Assembly (NCBI GenBank): GCA_947471745.1
Contig: CANJKZ010000174.1
Coordinates: forward strand, 4,259,104-4,323,103
Direction of reading: 5' to 3'
DNA from: Closterium sp. Naga37s-1
Lineage: Eukaryota > Streptophyta > Zygnematophyceae > Desmidiales > Closteriaceae
Length of the DNA: 64,000 nucleotides
A program made the position numbers and the translations under genes. The notes beneath the pieces are model-generated. The model searched no databases. It was not told where the DNA came from and worked only from the letters and a program-made list of their open reading frames with translations. Every line of letters starts with the position of its first letter. Position 1 is the stretch's first letter. Shown here in pieces: positions 20,521 through 40,263 of this stretch.

Positions 20521-22614
20521 ATGAAAGCGGGCTCCGCCAGCAGTCGCGGAGCGGGGCGAATGTGGACGGCAGCGGGGTCGTCGCCTCAGGGATCCATGCG
20601 AGGGATCGGCGACTCGTCGCTCACGTCGCGTTCGCGAAAGAGCAAGAAGAGTCGCTCGCTCGTGAGGCGGCTGCTGAAATGCCGCTTCCAGACCTTCATC
20701 CTCTGCGTCGTTCTGGTCCGTCCGATCGCTGCCTTTTCGATTTGTCGCCGTCAGATCTCTCTTCTGTGTTCCAGTCCTTTTTCATGCATCGCCGCTTCCC
20801 CCCACCCCCGTACCTGTGCAACGTCTGCATTCTCTTGGCTTCCTGTTCTCCTCCACCCGCTCCCCAAACACACCCCTTTCCTCCCATCCACACCCCTTCC
20901 CCCTCTCCCCTCCCCCTCGTCGCACTCCCGTTTCCCCACCTCGCCACCTTCTCCCTTCCCACGCCCTCCTCCCCCCACCCTCCCCATCTATGCTCCCAAT
21001 TCTCCCTCCCTCCATCCATCTTTCCCTCCCTCCCTCCCTCCCTCCCTCCCTCCCTCCCTCCCTCCCTCCCTCCCTCCCTCCCTCCCTCCCTCCCTCCCTC
21101 CCTCCCTCCCTCCCTCCCTCCCTCCCTCCCTCCATCCCTCCCTGCCTTCCTCCCTCCCTCCTTTCGACCATCCGGCCCCATCCATCCATCCCTCCCTCTC
21201 TCCCTCCCTCCCTCCCTCCCTCCCTCCCTCCCTCCCTCCCTCCCTCCCTCCCTCCCTCCCTCCCTCCCTCCCTCCCTCCCTCCCTCCCTCCCTCCCTCCC
21301 TCCCCCCCTCCCTCCCTCGCTCCCTCCTTCCCTCCCTCCCTCCCTCTCTCCATCCCTCCCTCCCTCCCTGCCTTCCTCCCTGCCTTCATCCTCCTTCCTT
21401 TCGACCATCCGCCCCCATCCATCCCTACATCCCTCCCGCGCGAGCAGGTGGTGCTGTGCAGTGCGCTCGTCTTCCTCTTCGTGGTGGACAAGTTCCCTTT
21501 TTCAATGGGGGCCAAAGAGGCCGCTGCCGCTGCTGCAGACGACCTTGTAAGTCGCTCTGCACCGCCCCGCTCTGCTCTGCTCTTCTCTGCTCGGCGCTGC
21601 TCTGCTCTTGTTTGTAGAGCGCGTGCGCTTCTCATTGCCATGGTCAGCCAGTTCCCTTTCTCCATGGGAGCAAAAGAGACCGCTGCCGCTGCTGCTGCTG
21701 TTGCTCGTGCTGTGGCCACAAGCGACCCTTGTAAGCCGCTCTATTCAATCGCACCAATACATGCATGCTCAACAACCCCGTTTCCTTCCTCCCACCCACG
21801 TTTCCCGCGCCAGTCCACGTCAGCAGCGGAGACGAAGCCATCCCACGTGGCAATGGATCTGAGCGCACACGGCAAGCAGCAAGAGACGGTCAGGATGATC
21901 ACTGGGGAAGGGGACGGCATAGCGGCGGACAGCAAGGGCTCCAAGGGCGGCAAGGGCGGCAACAAAGGTGGTGGCAAGGATGGTAAGGAGAGTAAAGGCA
22001 GCAAGGGGAAGGCAGATCCGAAGCAGGCAGCACAGGGGAAAGACGCTAAAGATGGAAAAGATGATAAAGGGGCCAAGGGTGGGAAAGGCGGGAAGGAGAC
22101 GGGGAAACCTGGTGCTGGCAGTGGTAAGACGAGTCACCCTACCACAGGTGTGAAGCCGGCGAATCCAAAGCAGCAGCAGAAGCCGGGTGGTGCTGCTAAG
22201 GGAAAGGGGCATCCTGTGGGGAAGCAGCAGGGGAAGACCCCGGGGGGGAAGGCACCTCATGGGAAATCGCCTGGAGGGAAGGCACCAGGAGGAAAGGGCG
22301 CAGGTGGGAAGGCTGGGGGGGTGAGACCTGGTTCAGGGAAGCAAGCAGGGAAGGCGCAAGGAGGGAAGGTGCAAGCAGGTGCAGGTACAGCGAAGAATGT
22401 TGCGGCACATGCAGGGGGGAAGGGAGCAGTGGTGGTGGCGAAGGGAAAGGTGCATCCAGCACCGAGGCAAGACAAGGCGGGAGGAGCAAAGGGTAAAAGT
22501 GGGGTTGCGGCAGGGAAGCAGGGTGGGAAGGGGAAAGGAGCAGTGCCGGCTGGTGGGAATTTAAGAGGGGTTACTGCCGATCCCAAGAAGGGAGGCAAAG
22601 GTCAGAAGAGCTGA
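20521..22614 (+). CDS. Predicted single-pass membrane protein with Lys/Gly-rich tail
   Basis: Function not recognised. Exons by GT/AG and phase 0: 20521-20715, 21448-21546, 21814-22614; model 364 aa. The N-terminus is basic (KSKKSRSLVRRLLKCR), followed by a hydrophobic span of about 20 residues assembled across intron 1 (FILCVVL from exon 1 plus VVLCSALVFLFVV from exon 2). Then come DKFPFSMGAKE and poly-Ala. This suits a type II signal anchor. The last exon encodes about 265 residues dominated by Gly and Lys (GGKGG, GKSPGGKAPGGK), probably disordered and strongly cationic. Intron 1 is a CCCT tract. A degenerate copy of exon 2 lies in intron 2. An ATG at 20395 is also in frame, but 20521 begins the basic N-terminus that fits the topology. 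Confidence 0.55.
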   Translation: MKAGSASSRGAGRMWTAAGSSPQGSMRGIGDSSLTSRSRKSKKSRSLVRRLLKCRFQTFILCVVLVRPIAAFSICRRQISLLCSSPFSCIAASPHPRTCATSAFSWLPVLLHPLPKHTPFLPSTPLPPLPSPSSHSRFPTSPPSPFPRPPPPTLPIYAPNSPSLHPSFPPSLPPSLPPSLPPSLPPSLPPSLPPSLPPSLPPSLHPSLPSSLPPFDHPAPSIHPSLSPSLPPSLPPSLPPSLPPSLPPSLPPSLPPSLPPSPPPSLAPSFPPSLPLSIPPSLPAFLPAFILLPFDHPPPSIPTSLPREQVVLCSALVFLFVVDKFPFSMGAKEAAAAAADDLVSRSAPPRSALLFSARRCSALVCRARALLIAMVSQFPFSMGAKETAAAAAAVARAVATSDPCKPLYSIAPIHACSTTPFPSSHPRFPRQSTSAAETKPSHVAMDLSAHGKQQETVRMITGEGDGIAADSKGSKGGKGGNKGGGKDGKESKGSKGKADPKQAAQGKDAKDGKDDKGAKGGKGGKETGKPGAGSGKTSHPTTGVKPANPKQQQKPGGAAKGKGHPVGKQQGKTPGGKAPHGKSPGGKAPGGKGAGGKAGGVRPGSGKQAGKAQGGKVQAGAGTAKNVAAHAGGKGAVVVAKGKVHPAPRQDKAGGAKGKSGVAAGKQGGKGKGAVPAGGNLRGVTADPKKGGKGQKS
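21005..21370. repeat. CCCT tetranucleotide tract
   Basis: Two long (CCCT)n blocks separated by an imperfect 21132-21188 segment, inside intron 1. SLPP and GREGG open frames across it are artefacts. Confidence 0.9.
21612..21735 (+). repeat. Degenerate copy of exon 2 (FPFSMGAKE)
   Basis: After a TTTGTAG acceptor-like site this segment encodes FPFSMGAKETAAAAAA and ends at CCCTTGTAAGC, parallel to FPFSMGAKEAAAAAADDL in exon 2. The hydrophobic part is diverged (LIAMVSQ replaces FLFVVDK). It could be a mutually exclusive exon or a dead copy. Confidence 0.65.
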
Positions 22615-22725
22615 CTTTTGAGTCAGCAGGGTGGGAACGGGAAAGGAGTAGTGCTGGCTGGTGGTGGGAAATTAAGAGGGTTGCTGCCGATCCCAAGGGA
22701 GGGAAAGTTCAGAAGAGTTACGGTA
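22615..22725 (+). repeat. Duplicated 3' end of the Lys/Gly-rich gene
   Basis: About 100 bp after the stop repeat the end of the coding region (GGTGGGAA..GGGAAAGGAG...GATCCCAAG..GGGAGG...CAGAAGAG) with indels that break the frame. Confidence 0.75.
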
Positions 22726-23058
22726 GGATGAGAAGCTAGCCATGTCCATAGCGCATGGGCAGGTTTTGTTGTTGTTCTTTCTTTCTTCTTGAAATTGTTG
22801 CTGCTGCCATAAGATTCGTGTGTGTTTAATGGGGGTTTTACCCTGTATGAATATGCTCTTCCGTTCTGGTATTTTTGTTTTTTAGCAAAACTACAAGCCC
22901 TAGTTTACCCTTCAGTGTACGCGTTAGAACATCGTTCCACCTTCGCAACCTCACAAAAGGTGGCTGCTCCTCTTCCTCCTCTCACCAACAGTCCGTTCCG
23001 CCGAGTTTCTAGCCTCATTCGCAAGTCGGAATTTCCTGCTGTTGGAGAGCTCGTGGCC

Positions 23059-23232
23059 ATGGCCAAGGGCAAGGGAGGGGCGATCCTGGTGAAGCTGCTC
23101 TCGGCGGCGGGGACGGGCTTTTTCTACGTCACCAAGAAGAACCCGCGCAACCTGCCGCACAAGCTCGAGTTCCGAAAGTACGACCCGCGCGTTCAGAAGC
23201 ACGTGCTCTTCACCGAGACTAAGCTCCGTTAG
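23059..23232 (+). CDS. Mitochondrial ribosomal protein bL33
   Basis: Large-subunit ribosomal protein of 57 aa, a typical length for bL33. Diagnostic blocks are [35 protein letters not shown] and the end TETKLR; the match is to plant mitochondrial bL33 rather than the plastid form, from family memory. The ATG at 23059 was chosen because MAKGK starts the conserved domain; an in-frame ATG at 22822 would add a long, unconserved leader. No intron. The stop is followed by about 380 bp before SEC23. Confidence 0.9.
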   Translation: MAKGKGGAILVKLLSAAGTGFFYVTKKNPRNLPHKLEFRKYDPRVQKHVLFTETKLR

Positions 23233-23527
23233 TAGATTAATCGCCGCGTCGCGGTCTCGGGTCGGCTTGGGTCTGTGATTTGTGGCTAGGAACGGGGTTC
23301 TGTTTGTGCCGTGCGGAGTTGTCTAGTATGGTTCGATACTGACACTTGGCAAAGCAGCGGGTTTGCCGTGTAATGAAGCATTATAAATCCATCTATCTTT
23401 TGTGAATTTGATTACTAAATCGGTCCGTAGGCTTGTAGCAGCGTGAATTGATTCGTTCGGGACTTCATAGTTAGAAGGCCCACTAACCCACCTAAACGCG
23501 TACTCACCAGACGTGTCTGTCATCGGC

Positions 23528-23610
23528 AGCCGTGAATCGCCGCGAGTCGCCGCGAGTCGCCGTGAGTTGCCGTGAGCCGCCGTGAATCGCGCGCCGTGAA
23601 TCGCGCGGCG
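23528..23610. repeat. CGCCGYGARTCG short repeats in the SEC23 5' leader
   Basis: About seven irregular copies of an approximately 11-bp unit directly before the SEC23 ATG. Confidence 0.7.
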
Positions 23611-32617
<9,007 letters not shown>

Positions 32618-32757
32618 AGCATGTATAGCAGTTGCAATAGCTCTTCTGCTGATCTGTAGCACACAGCTCAGTCAAATGCCTATGGTATGTGGAAGAAATT
32701 AGATGAAGAATATAAACAGGCTGTGCCAGAATCCATAAGCGAGCATTACCACGACCA

Positions 32758-33727
32758 TCATGCGGATATGCACAGAAACTTGAGGAACTTGGGCCTCTTT
32801 TTGGCTGAAGCCAGCTCCGTCACCTTCTTCTCGAGCTGGTTAATCTTCTCATTAGCGACCACCAATGCTTTAGGATCTGTTTCATACATCTGCACATGGA
32901 AAACAAGAAGCAGATTTTAGAAGTGAAATACGTGCGTGACGCAAAGCTCCAAGGCAATTCCTTACACAAATTACCTTCTGGGCAGAATCTGGAAGAGACA
33001 AGTCTTTCACCATGCCTCTTAGCTTGGTCATCTCCATATCCTGCCAAGTGGCCGTTTCCCTCACTCTCGCCAGCTCCATATCCTTCTCCTCCAGCTGAGC
33101 CTTCAGCTCGGAGTTCTCCTTCCTCGTGGCCTCCAAGGCGGTTTCAAGCTGAAGATGCCTCGGTCCGGCCAACTCTGGTTTGAGATTTGAGTCAGGAACG
33201 TTGTCGATGATGCCAGAGTTCAGTCCAGCGGTTCCGAGTGAGAATTGATCGGTTTCAGGAGTTGAAACGGCGGTGACTTCTTTGTCAGCGGACGAGCCAT
33301 CGGTACTGCACTTGCCAATATTTCCAAGAGCATGACGGCTGTCCGAAGATTCATTGGAGGAATCATGCTCGTCCTGCTGTTGATTCTCCTGGCTCTTCGT
33401 TTGCGATGAATATGCATCTGAAGCGTTTTGGTCTTCGGACGGCCTCACTACCGAAGCCGAGGTGTCCTGCTGACTGCTAACGGATATGGATTCTTCTATA
33501 TCTTTCTTCTCCCGCTGAAGCTTCTCAACCTTCATCTGATACTTTTCCAGTTCATTCTGACACAGCGCAAGCCGCTCTGCTTGCTTCCCTAACCGTTTCT
33601 GATAGCTGTCGTCGATACCAGCGAGGTCCTTCTGGAGAGCCAAGCACGTGGTCTCTGATTTCGCAAGAGCAGCTCTCACTTTCACTAGCTCGGCCTTGAG
33701 CGACTTATTCTCCTGTGCCAAATCCAT
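32758..33727 (-). CDS. Coiled-coil protein, function unknown
   Basis: Two exons, 33727-32975 and 32889-32758, phase 0, model 294 aa. Residues 1-80 (ENKSLKAELVKVRAALAKSE, NELEKYQMKVEKLQREKKD) and about 185-240 (ETALEATRKENSELKAQLEEKD) have heptad spacing typical of coiled coils. Between them lies an acidic Ser/Gln/Asp-rich linker. Exon 2 encodes NEKINQLEKKVTEL and a basic end, KKRPKFLKF. The family is not recognised; Golgi-tether or cytoskeletal roles would be guesses. The ATG directly follows an acceptor-like GTGCACAG, so 33727 could be the start of an internal exon with more coding sequence upstream. It converges on SEC23 with 140 bp between stops. Confidence 0.65.
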
Positions 33728-34548
33728 CTGTGCACCTACACCATGCGATACACCACTGGACTAGAAATATCGGACCTCACTGATAAAGTTGTCTGATAAG
33801 TTGCTCGCTTGCTGCAATGATGCTTCTGAAATCTGTTCCCTGTCACAAAGCCTTCGGTTATGACAACTTCAAGGTCATGGCTTCACCTGCCATGCTGATG
33901 CCTTCGTGATGCCATGTATATGGACGGTGCACATCCTGACACACTCGGGTTCATCGAGGTGATTCGCTGTCAATAAACACTTTACGGGCTCCGGGAAAAT
34001 GTGCCCAATGACAGCTGCACGTGCCTGACCTCAGTTCCCGCCAAAATTTCAACTTTGCCGTGAGTGTCCTCGAGACTAGGCTGAGTCGCTAACTCGCGAT
34101 ATGATCGTGTGGCTGAACTCAAAATCCGTAACCCGTGAAGTTCCAGTCCAGGTCCAGATTACCGTGTTAGAATAATGATTAATCAAGTTCAGGAAACTCT
34201 ATCAAATATCTAACTAGATGTTTCACATTTATCAAAAGTCAACAATTAATTGAACTAATAATTGAAAATCAACTAGTGATCTACTATAATTCCCATGTAC
34301 TGTATGCATGGGGGGTTCCTCTTGGCCGCTAGGAGCAGATCTCCTAACGTTACACCCAAGCACAGCGGTGAGGTGGGAACCATGGCTTGGGACCCTGTTG
34401 GGGGGGAAAGAGAGAACACATACAGAAGGATACTGCCCTGGGGCAGGTGAAAATTATCCTAGAATCCACTGCCGCCCATCCTTGCTGGCCCTCCCTGCTG
34501 CTCCGGTCTTCTGCCCAGTACTGCTTCAGGACCAGCTGTGCAATTTTG
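33728..34548. other. Intergenic, nothing recognised
   Basis: A/T-rich stretch around 34150-34290 and otherwise unremarkable sequence. It may contain the promoter or 5' exons of the coiled-coil gene. Confidence 0.4.
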
Positions 34549-34719
34549 CTCACTGCAAGTTTTGCAGTGAGGAACGAGCAAAAGGATTTTGAGATGAGAC
34601 ATCTCTCAAAACCCTGTTTTTGCTCACTGCAGCGAATCTGCAGTGAGAAGGAGAGAGAGAGAGAGAGTTTCATGCTGAAACTCACAAGAGAGTGAGTTTT
34701 GAGATGTCTCTCAAAACTC
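34549..34719. repeat. Cluster of four short hairpins of two alternating types
   Basis: 34549-34571 and 34623-34647 have arms CTCACTGCA(A/G) and (C/T)TGCAGTGAG. 34587-34611 and 34694-34719 have arms TTTTGAGA and TCTCAAAA. The order is type 1, 2, 1, 2. No coding context. Confidence 0.85.
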
Positions 34720-34801
34720 AGAGAAGAGGAGAGAGGAGGAACGGAACACTGCAGTGCACTGCAGGACACGACAGAACTGCCACCGGCAGCTCACAACTGG
34801 A

Positions 34802-34817
34802 TTTGAGGCGCCTCAAA
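34802..34817. other. 16-bp palindrome TTTGAGGCGCCTCAAA
   Basis: Perfect palindrome identical to the core of the 28-bp palindrome at 29575-29602. Confidence 0.9.
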
Positions 34818-34939
34818 CCAGCAAACGAGGTCCTCACACCCCACTCTCACTCTCAATCTAACTCTCACTCGCTCCTCCCCTCACCCTCACTCTGCAGCCT
34901 TCTGCAGATCTCCACACTCCGCTCGCCTCTCACTCTTGC

Positions 34940-35480
34940 TCTCCTCGCATCCTCTCTATGCTCCTCCCAGCAGGTCCCACCCGTCTCCCTCCATTGCTGC
35001 TGCTGCTGCTACTGCTGCTCCCCGCTGCTGCTGCTGCCACCGCTGCTGTCACTGCGGGCCTCTCTTCTGCTCCCACTGCTGCTGCCACCGCTGCTGTCAC
35101 CGGTAGTGTCATTGCGGGCCTCTCTTCTCCTGCAACCGCTGCTGCCAACGCTGGTGTCATTGTTGCTTCTCTCTGCTGGAGTCATTGCGAGCCTCTCTTC
35201 TACTTCAACTGCTGCTGCCACCGCTGGTGTCCCTGTTGGTTTTCTCTGCTGCTACCACTGGTAGTGTCATTGCGGGCCTCTCTTCCTGCAGCCGCTGCTG
35301 CCACCGCTGGTGTAATCGTTGGTTCTGTCTGCTGGTGTCACTGCGGGCCTCTCTTCTACTTCCTCTGCTGCTGCCACCGCTGCTGTCACTGCTGCTGTCA
35401 CTGCTGCTCTCACTGCGGGCGACTCTTCTGCTCCCACTGCTGCTGCCACCGCTGATGCCACTCCTCCCTTCCCTGCTCCA
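34940..35480. repeat. CTG-rich imperfect repeat of about 60-75 bp
   Basis: Units of the type CTGCTGCCACCGCTG(C/G)TGTCA...GCGGGCCTCTCTTCT recur about eight times with indels. All frames give Leu/Ala/Ser-rich peptides with no conserved pattern, so I treat it as non-coding. Confidence 0.75.
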
Positions 35481-35849
35481 CCTGATGCCACTCCAGCTGT
35501 CTTCTCTCTTCCCTGCTGCATCTGACTCCAGCGTTGGCGAGAAGAGCAGCTCCTGCTCTTGCCGTTGACACAGGAGGGAGGTACCAGCTCCAGCTCATGC
35601 CGTTGACTCGCCTGGCGAGAAGAGCAGCTCATGTCTCCTCTCCTCCCTTCCCTTGCTGCCAACGACTCCGGCGTTGACTCTGGCGCCTTCTGCTCAAGCC
35701 GTTGACTTGCCTTGCTGCAGCTTTCTGAGTAGTGGACCTTTTCTCGCTACTTCCCTCGCCGTTCAGACTAGTATACTAGTACTATAGATCGTTACTCTTA
35801 GTAGGCTTGCTGCGTTTCGAACCCATCGAATTTCAACTGTGACTAGCCT

Positions 35850-36180
35850 TGCTGCAGCATCAAGTAGCATCTCTTGGGGAGATGGGACGGTTGAGCAGGT
35901 CAGGTCATTTCTTCTCCAGGGTCGACTCTGGCGCCGACTCTGGCGCCTTCTCTCCTCCGTACAGCCTTCTCCCCATACGGCCACTAGCAGCAGCTTGCAG
36001 GCGCCTTCTGCTCAAGCCGTTGTTGCCTTGCTACAGCTTGCTGGAGTCGACTCAAGCGCCTTCGCTCCTCCGTACAGCCTTCTCTCCTCCTTCTCTCCCC
36101 TCTGCCACCTCCGCCAGCATCAAGTAGCATCTCTTGGGGAGATGGGACGGTTCAGCAGGTCAGGTCATTTCTTCTCGTGT
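35850..36180. repeat. Tandem duplication of about 265 bp
   Basis: GCATCAAGTAGCATCTCTTG and the following TCAGGTCATTTCTTCTC occur at about 35858 and 36117, with CTCCGTACAGCCTTCTC repeated between. Confidence 0.75.
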
Positions 36181-36639
36181 TGCCGTTTCGTTCATGCGCC
36201 GGGAAAACGTCAGAGAGAGGGGAGGGTTCAGCAGCTCTTCTTGTCGTGCTGCTGTTTGCTCCACGGCTGCTGCTGGGAGGAGGTCAGTGCTGCTGCTGCC
36301 ACTGATGCTCTGGTCGCTGCTGCTCTCCTCTGGTCGGCCACCGTACCCACTCTGGCGCCTTCTCTCCTCCGTATGGCCTCCTCCGCCATCTCCTCTGGTC
36401 GCTGCTGCTCCGTGTTCCAACCACACATTAATACTCCCTGCACAGCAACCAGAGAATTGCGACCAAAGAGTTGAGACCAAGGTTAATCAGTGAAGAGGCT
36501 ACAAGTCAACAGAGTAAACTGACAGTGGAATGTAATGATTGCAAGGAGGAACGAACGGGAGTGTTAAGTCACAGAGTAAACTAACAGTGAAATAGTGAAG
36601 AATAACGAATGCACGAAGGAAGAAGCTACTTACTTACTT

Positions 36640-36715
36640 TTCCTGTCGCTGCTGCTCCAGTCGCTGCTGCTCCTGTCGCTGCTTCTCCTGTCGCTGCTGT
36701 CGCTGCTTCTCCGTT
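36640..36715. repeat. TCGCTGCTGCTCC short repeat
   Basis: About five imperfect 15-bp units. Confidence 0.75.
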
Positions 36716-36867
36716 TCCCCAGCAACGCCTCACCGTCCCTGCACAATGAATCGCAAGGTGCAACCTCACAGTGAAGGTTAGTAACTGGGTAGAGGTTACA
36801 AGTTGACAGAGAGAAAACAGATGACACAATGCAAGGAGAACAACGATGAACAGAAGGCGAATGATAT

Positions 36868-37073
36868 GCGAAAAGGAGGAGAGGGAGGAGGAGGGGGAGG
36901 AGGAGGAGGAGGAGGATGAGGAGGAGGAGGAGGAGGAGGAGGAGGAGGAGGAGGAGGAGGAGGAGGAGGAGGAGGAGGAGGAGGAGGAGGAGGAGGGAAG
37001 GGAAGAGGAGGGGGAGGGAGGAGGAGGAGGATGAGGAGGAGGAGGAGGGGGAGGAGGAGGAGGGAGGGAGGGC
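36868..37073. repeat. GGA/GAG trinucleotide tract
   Basis: About 200 bp of GGA repeats with few interruptions. Glu/Arg/Gly and Leu/Pro/Ser frames across it are artefacts. Confidence 0.95.
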
Positions 37074-37322
37074 CGTTACTGGCAAGGCTACACCCACAAG
37101 CCACAGACGAAAGGGAGGTGTTTTTGTCACTCACACTTGGTCTTTGTCGTTGCAGCGAGGGGCAAAGGCCGGATGAACTTACGCTGGGCCAAGTACCGAA
37201 GGGTTAACCGGATGCACTTACGCTGGGGGAATTTACCCCGAAGTACCAAAGGGATAACCAGGGTGGGGGGAATACCGGCAGTGGGGATGGTCTGTGACCC
37301 GTGGGGTTCGCCATAACCAGCA

Positions 37323-37481
37323 ATGACGGAGGAGGAGGGAGGAGGAGGAGGAGGAGGAGGAGGAGGAGGAGGAGGAGGAGGAGGAGGAGGAGGAGGAGGA
37401 GGAGGAGGGAGGAGGAGGAGGAGGAGGAGGAGGAGGAGGAGGAGGAGGAGGAGGAGGAGGAGGAGGAGGAGGAGGAGGATA
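37323..37481. repeat. Second GGA trinucleotide tract
   Basis: About 155 bp of GGA repeats in the same orientation as the tract 250 bp to its left. Between them a GGATG(A/C)ACTTACGCTGGG segment is itself duplicated (about 37173 and 37210). Confidence 0.95.
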
Positions 37482-38231
37482 GGCAGAGAGGATGCAATGA
37501 TGGGGTGAGGACGGAACATGAAAAAGGGGTCAGGGAGAGGGAACTTAGCCGGTTGTTGATTGGCGTTGGTGCTGCACCCTCCACGACCATGACGCTCCGC
37601 GCCTCTCCCCTGATGCAACCGCGCCTCCCCCCTGATGCATCCCTTTTCCGCAATGTGTCATGAGCCTCTGCAACCCCTGCACGGACGGAGAAAGTAGGAA
37701 TGAAATGAGATGGACCAGCGAGATGAGATGGACCGAAAGCGATTGCAGATTGGCTGAAAGCGGTTGCGTAGAGACCAGCGAGACTAGTAGATCAGCGAGA
37801 TGAGATGGATAAAAAACGACTGCATAATTGAGACAGAAATTGGATAACAAGCGTCCAGATTGAACAGAATCGAGACAGAAAACGGTAACTCACTGCAAAC
37901 GGAAAACGTTTACAGCAGCCATTGAACGGGAGTGCGTCAACGAACTCCTTCGTTCCCCAAGTTTCCAGCGATAAGAAATCTAAAAAGATGCTACCGTGAT
38001 GCTCCACGCGGGGCACTCTCCTGCACGCACAGAGAAAGTAGGAATGCGGTGCGAAACGATTAGACTAGGACCGAAAGCAACTGCAAATTGACTGCGAAAG
38101 AAGCGAGCGTGTAGACTGAAGGAGCGCGACTGCGGCTCCTTGAAAGAGTGAGATACGCCATGACACGAAAACGGAAAACGCCTTGATACGAAACGAGTAG
38201 ACCAGCCACAATCCGTCACGAGAGCAACTGC

Positions 38232-38412
38232 AGAAACGGGAAACGCTAACTCGTTGAAACGGGAAACGCTAACTCGCTGAAACGGGAAACGCTAACTTGT
38301 TGAAACGGGAAACGCTAACTCGTTGAAACGGGAAACGCTAACTCGTTGAAACGGGAAACGCTAACTCGTTGAAACGGGAAACGCTAACTCGTTGAAACGG
38401 GAAACGCTCACT
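38232..38412. repeat. 23-bp minisatellite, about 8 copies
   Basis: Unit GAAACGGGAAACGCTAACTC plus GTT or GCT. Related single GAAACGAGTAGA/GGAAAACG words occur upstream at 37880-38200. Confidence 0.9.
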
Positions 38413-38960
38413 CACGCATTCCTTGGCCGAGATCGTCGGCGTTCTCCTTCGTCCTCCGCCGTCTTCCGCCGGCTGCTCCGTTCTCGCGATCGTCGGCGTT
38501 CTCCTTCGTTCTCGCGAGCTGCTCCGCCGTAGCGAGCTCTACCGCCGTCGTCAGAGTCGGACGTCCACGCGCCGTCGTCGGTAGTAGGAGTAGTAGTAGT
38601 TGTTGTTGTTGTGGCCTTGGTGCTCGTCGCAACGCTCGACGGCTTCAGGAGCTCCTCAGCAGTAACCGTTACTTCAAAGGGACCCCCCTCCGATGGCAAT
38701 TTTGGCGTGACGTCGTGAAGAATACGCTCAGCAGTAACGTCGCGAAGAATATCCTCAGCAGTAACGCCGCGAAAAATACGCTCAGCAGTAGCGTCGCGAA
38801 GAATATCATCAGCACTAACGCCGCGAAGAATACGCTCAGCAGTAACATCGCGAAGAATACGCTCAGCAGTAACGTCGCGAAGCAATAACGTCGCGTCGTC
38901 AAATTCTGAGGTCGAGAGAAGCTCGTGAGCGATGCAAGCTCCTTCTTGTACGTCGCACAA
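38412..38960 (-). CDS. Possible 182-aa protein with 9-residue repeats
   Basis: Open frame with six or seven copies of a 27-bp unit encoding RDVTAERIL, RGVSADDIL or RGVTAEDIL at residues 29-84. A Thr-rich stretch, an acidic patch and a basic Arg/Ser tail (RRRSRERSSRRK) follow. The repeat would form an amphipathic helix, and substitutions among units are mostly conservative (D/E, I/V), which mildly favours coding. No homologue is recognised and no introns or promoter are evident. It may be a chance open frame over a 27-bp minisatellite. Confidence 0.3.
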   Translation of the reverse strand: MCDVQEGACIAHELLSTSEFDDATLLLRDVTAERILRDVTAERILRGVSADDILRDATAERIFRGVTAEDILRDVTAERILHDVTPKLPSEGGPFEVTVTAEELLKPSSVATSTKATTTTTTTTPTTDDGAWTSDSDDGGRARYGGAARENEGERRRSRERSSRRKTAEDEGERRRSRPRNA

Positions 38961-40263
38961 GACGATTTGTCTTATAGGGTAACGCTGACGCGCCCGTCCC
39001 TAATATTGAAGGTCGCAATAATCGTTGCGGTTGCTCCACGTTGTTAAGGTCGCAGCAACTTGTGGTTGACTAAGCTTCACGTCGATTGATCTGCTGTACT
39101 GAGGATCTGACGAAAACGAATGAACATGAAACGAATAAGCCATTTCGCCAGAACCTGACGGTCGTCCAGTCAGGATGAAACGGATTGTAATACTAAGCTT
39201 TCTAACGAGCCTGAGGTGTCGCACTGATTCTAGTAGTAGCGCTGCGATGATGGCCAAGAAGGCCCAAATTGGTTCAACCTTCCTAACTTCGGTTGATTTT
39301 GGCCCTCGCACCCAAAATCTTGGCCAATTGCATTGCTCGCCCCAACCAACCTTCCTAACGTTGAACTTCCCCGCGGGTTTTAAACGTCGCACAGATGGCG
39401 CTGCGATGATGGCTGAAAACTTCACTATAAATCGTCGTAGCAATGCTTAACCTCCGGGAAAACTGTAGCATCACGTCTCGTCGAGCACGGAACTTATCCA
39501 ATCATGAAACTGATCTATGAGTCATACTAGCGATGATGAAACTGATCTTTCTCACTAGGCTCTAAGATCCTGCTATCATCCTCCTTGAAAATCTTAACCT
39601 TAACGCGCTTCGGGAATGCCATGTCACGAGAATTACCTCCACAGTACAATAATCTAAGGAAGCCATGGCTACGGATCAATCGAACGTGACAAGATTCGTT
39701 TCTGAGACAAAGCCTGCATGGGGAATGGCCAGAGAGGAATTAATTGGCTAGAGGTGACTTAGTGACGAAGATTTGGGAAAATACGAGTGTCGGTACGGTG
39801 ATGCAGGTTTCAGGAAGGTGCGAAAAGGCCACAAAACGGTGTTACGTGTTTAAGAAAGGTGAAATCAGGTTAGGCGAGGTGAGTTGGGGTGGTGGTAAGA
39901 GAAAGGAGAAAGGGAAGCGACTGAGCAGCAAGTCGAGTCGCCTCGCTACGCCACGCCAAGTGTTCTCCTTCGTCCACCCGAAGGGGGAGGTTTCACTCCC
40001 TCGCGGCTAGCTTGACGCGGGGAGGCCGCTGCAAAGTCCGCGAGGAAATGACGGAACGCCGTGTTTTCTAGTTTCCGATTCCCATGGGCAGTGGTTTTGA
40101 CAGCACATTGCTCCGCGCTCGCGTCCAATACCTTGGGGCATATTATTTCTCCGTTTCCCCTTTTGAGTCTACAAATACAGATTGTTTCTATTTTACGGGG
40201 TATTCTAAATATATTCGTCAAGCTTGGGGGAAAAAAACCCTCATGGATGGTATGCCACAAAGG

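Noticed and set aside
20782..21719. SLPP and GREGG open frames
   Set aside because: Translations of the CCCT tract in an intron; all frames are open for the same trivial reason.
34692..36493. Leu/Ser/Cys-rich frames in the CTG-rich region
   Set aside because: No conserved motif, all phases similarly open, and repeat-driven composition.
36630..37663. Glu/Arg/Gly, Ser and Leu/Pro frames
   Set aside because: Translations of GGA microsatellites on both strands with no conserved flanking sequence.
39744..40010. 88-aa frame
   Set aside because: No recognisable domain, no codon pattern and no neighbouring exon; left unannotated.
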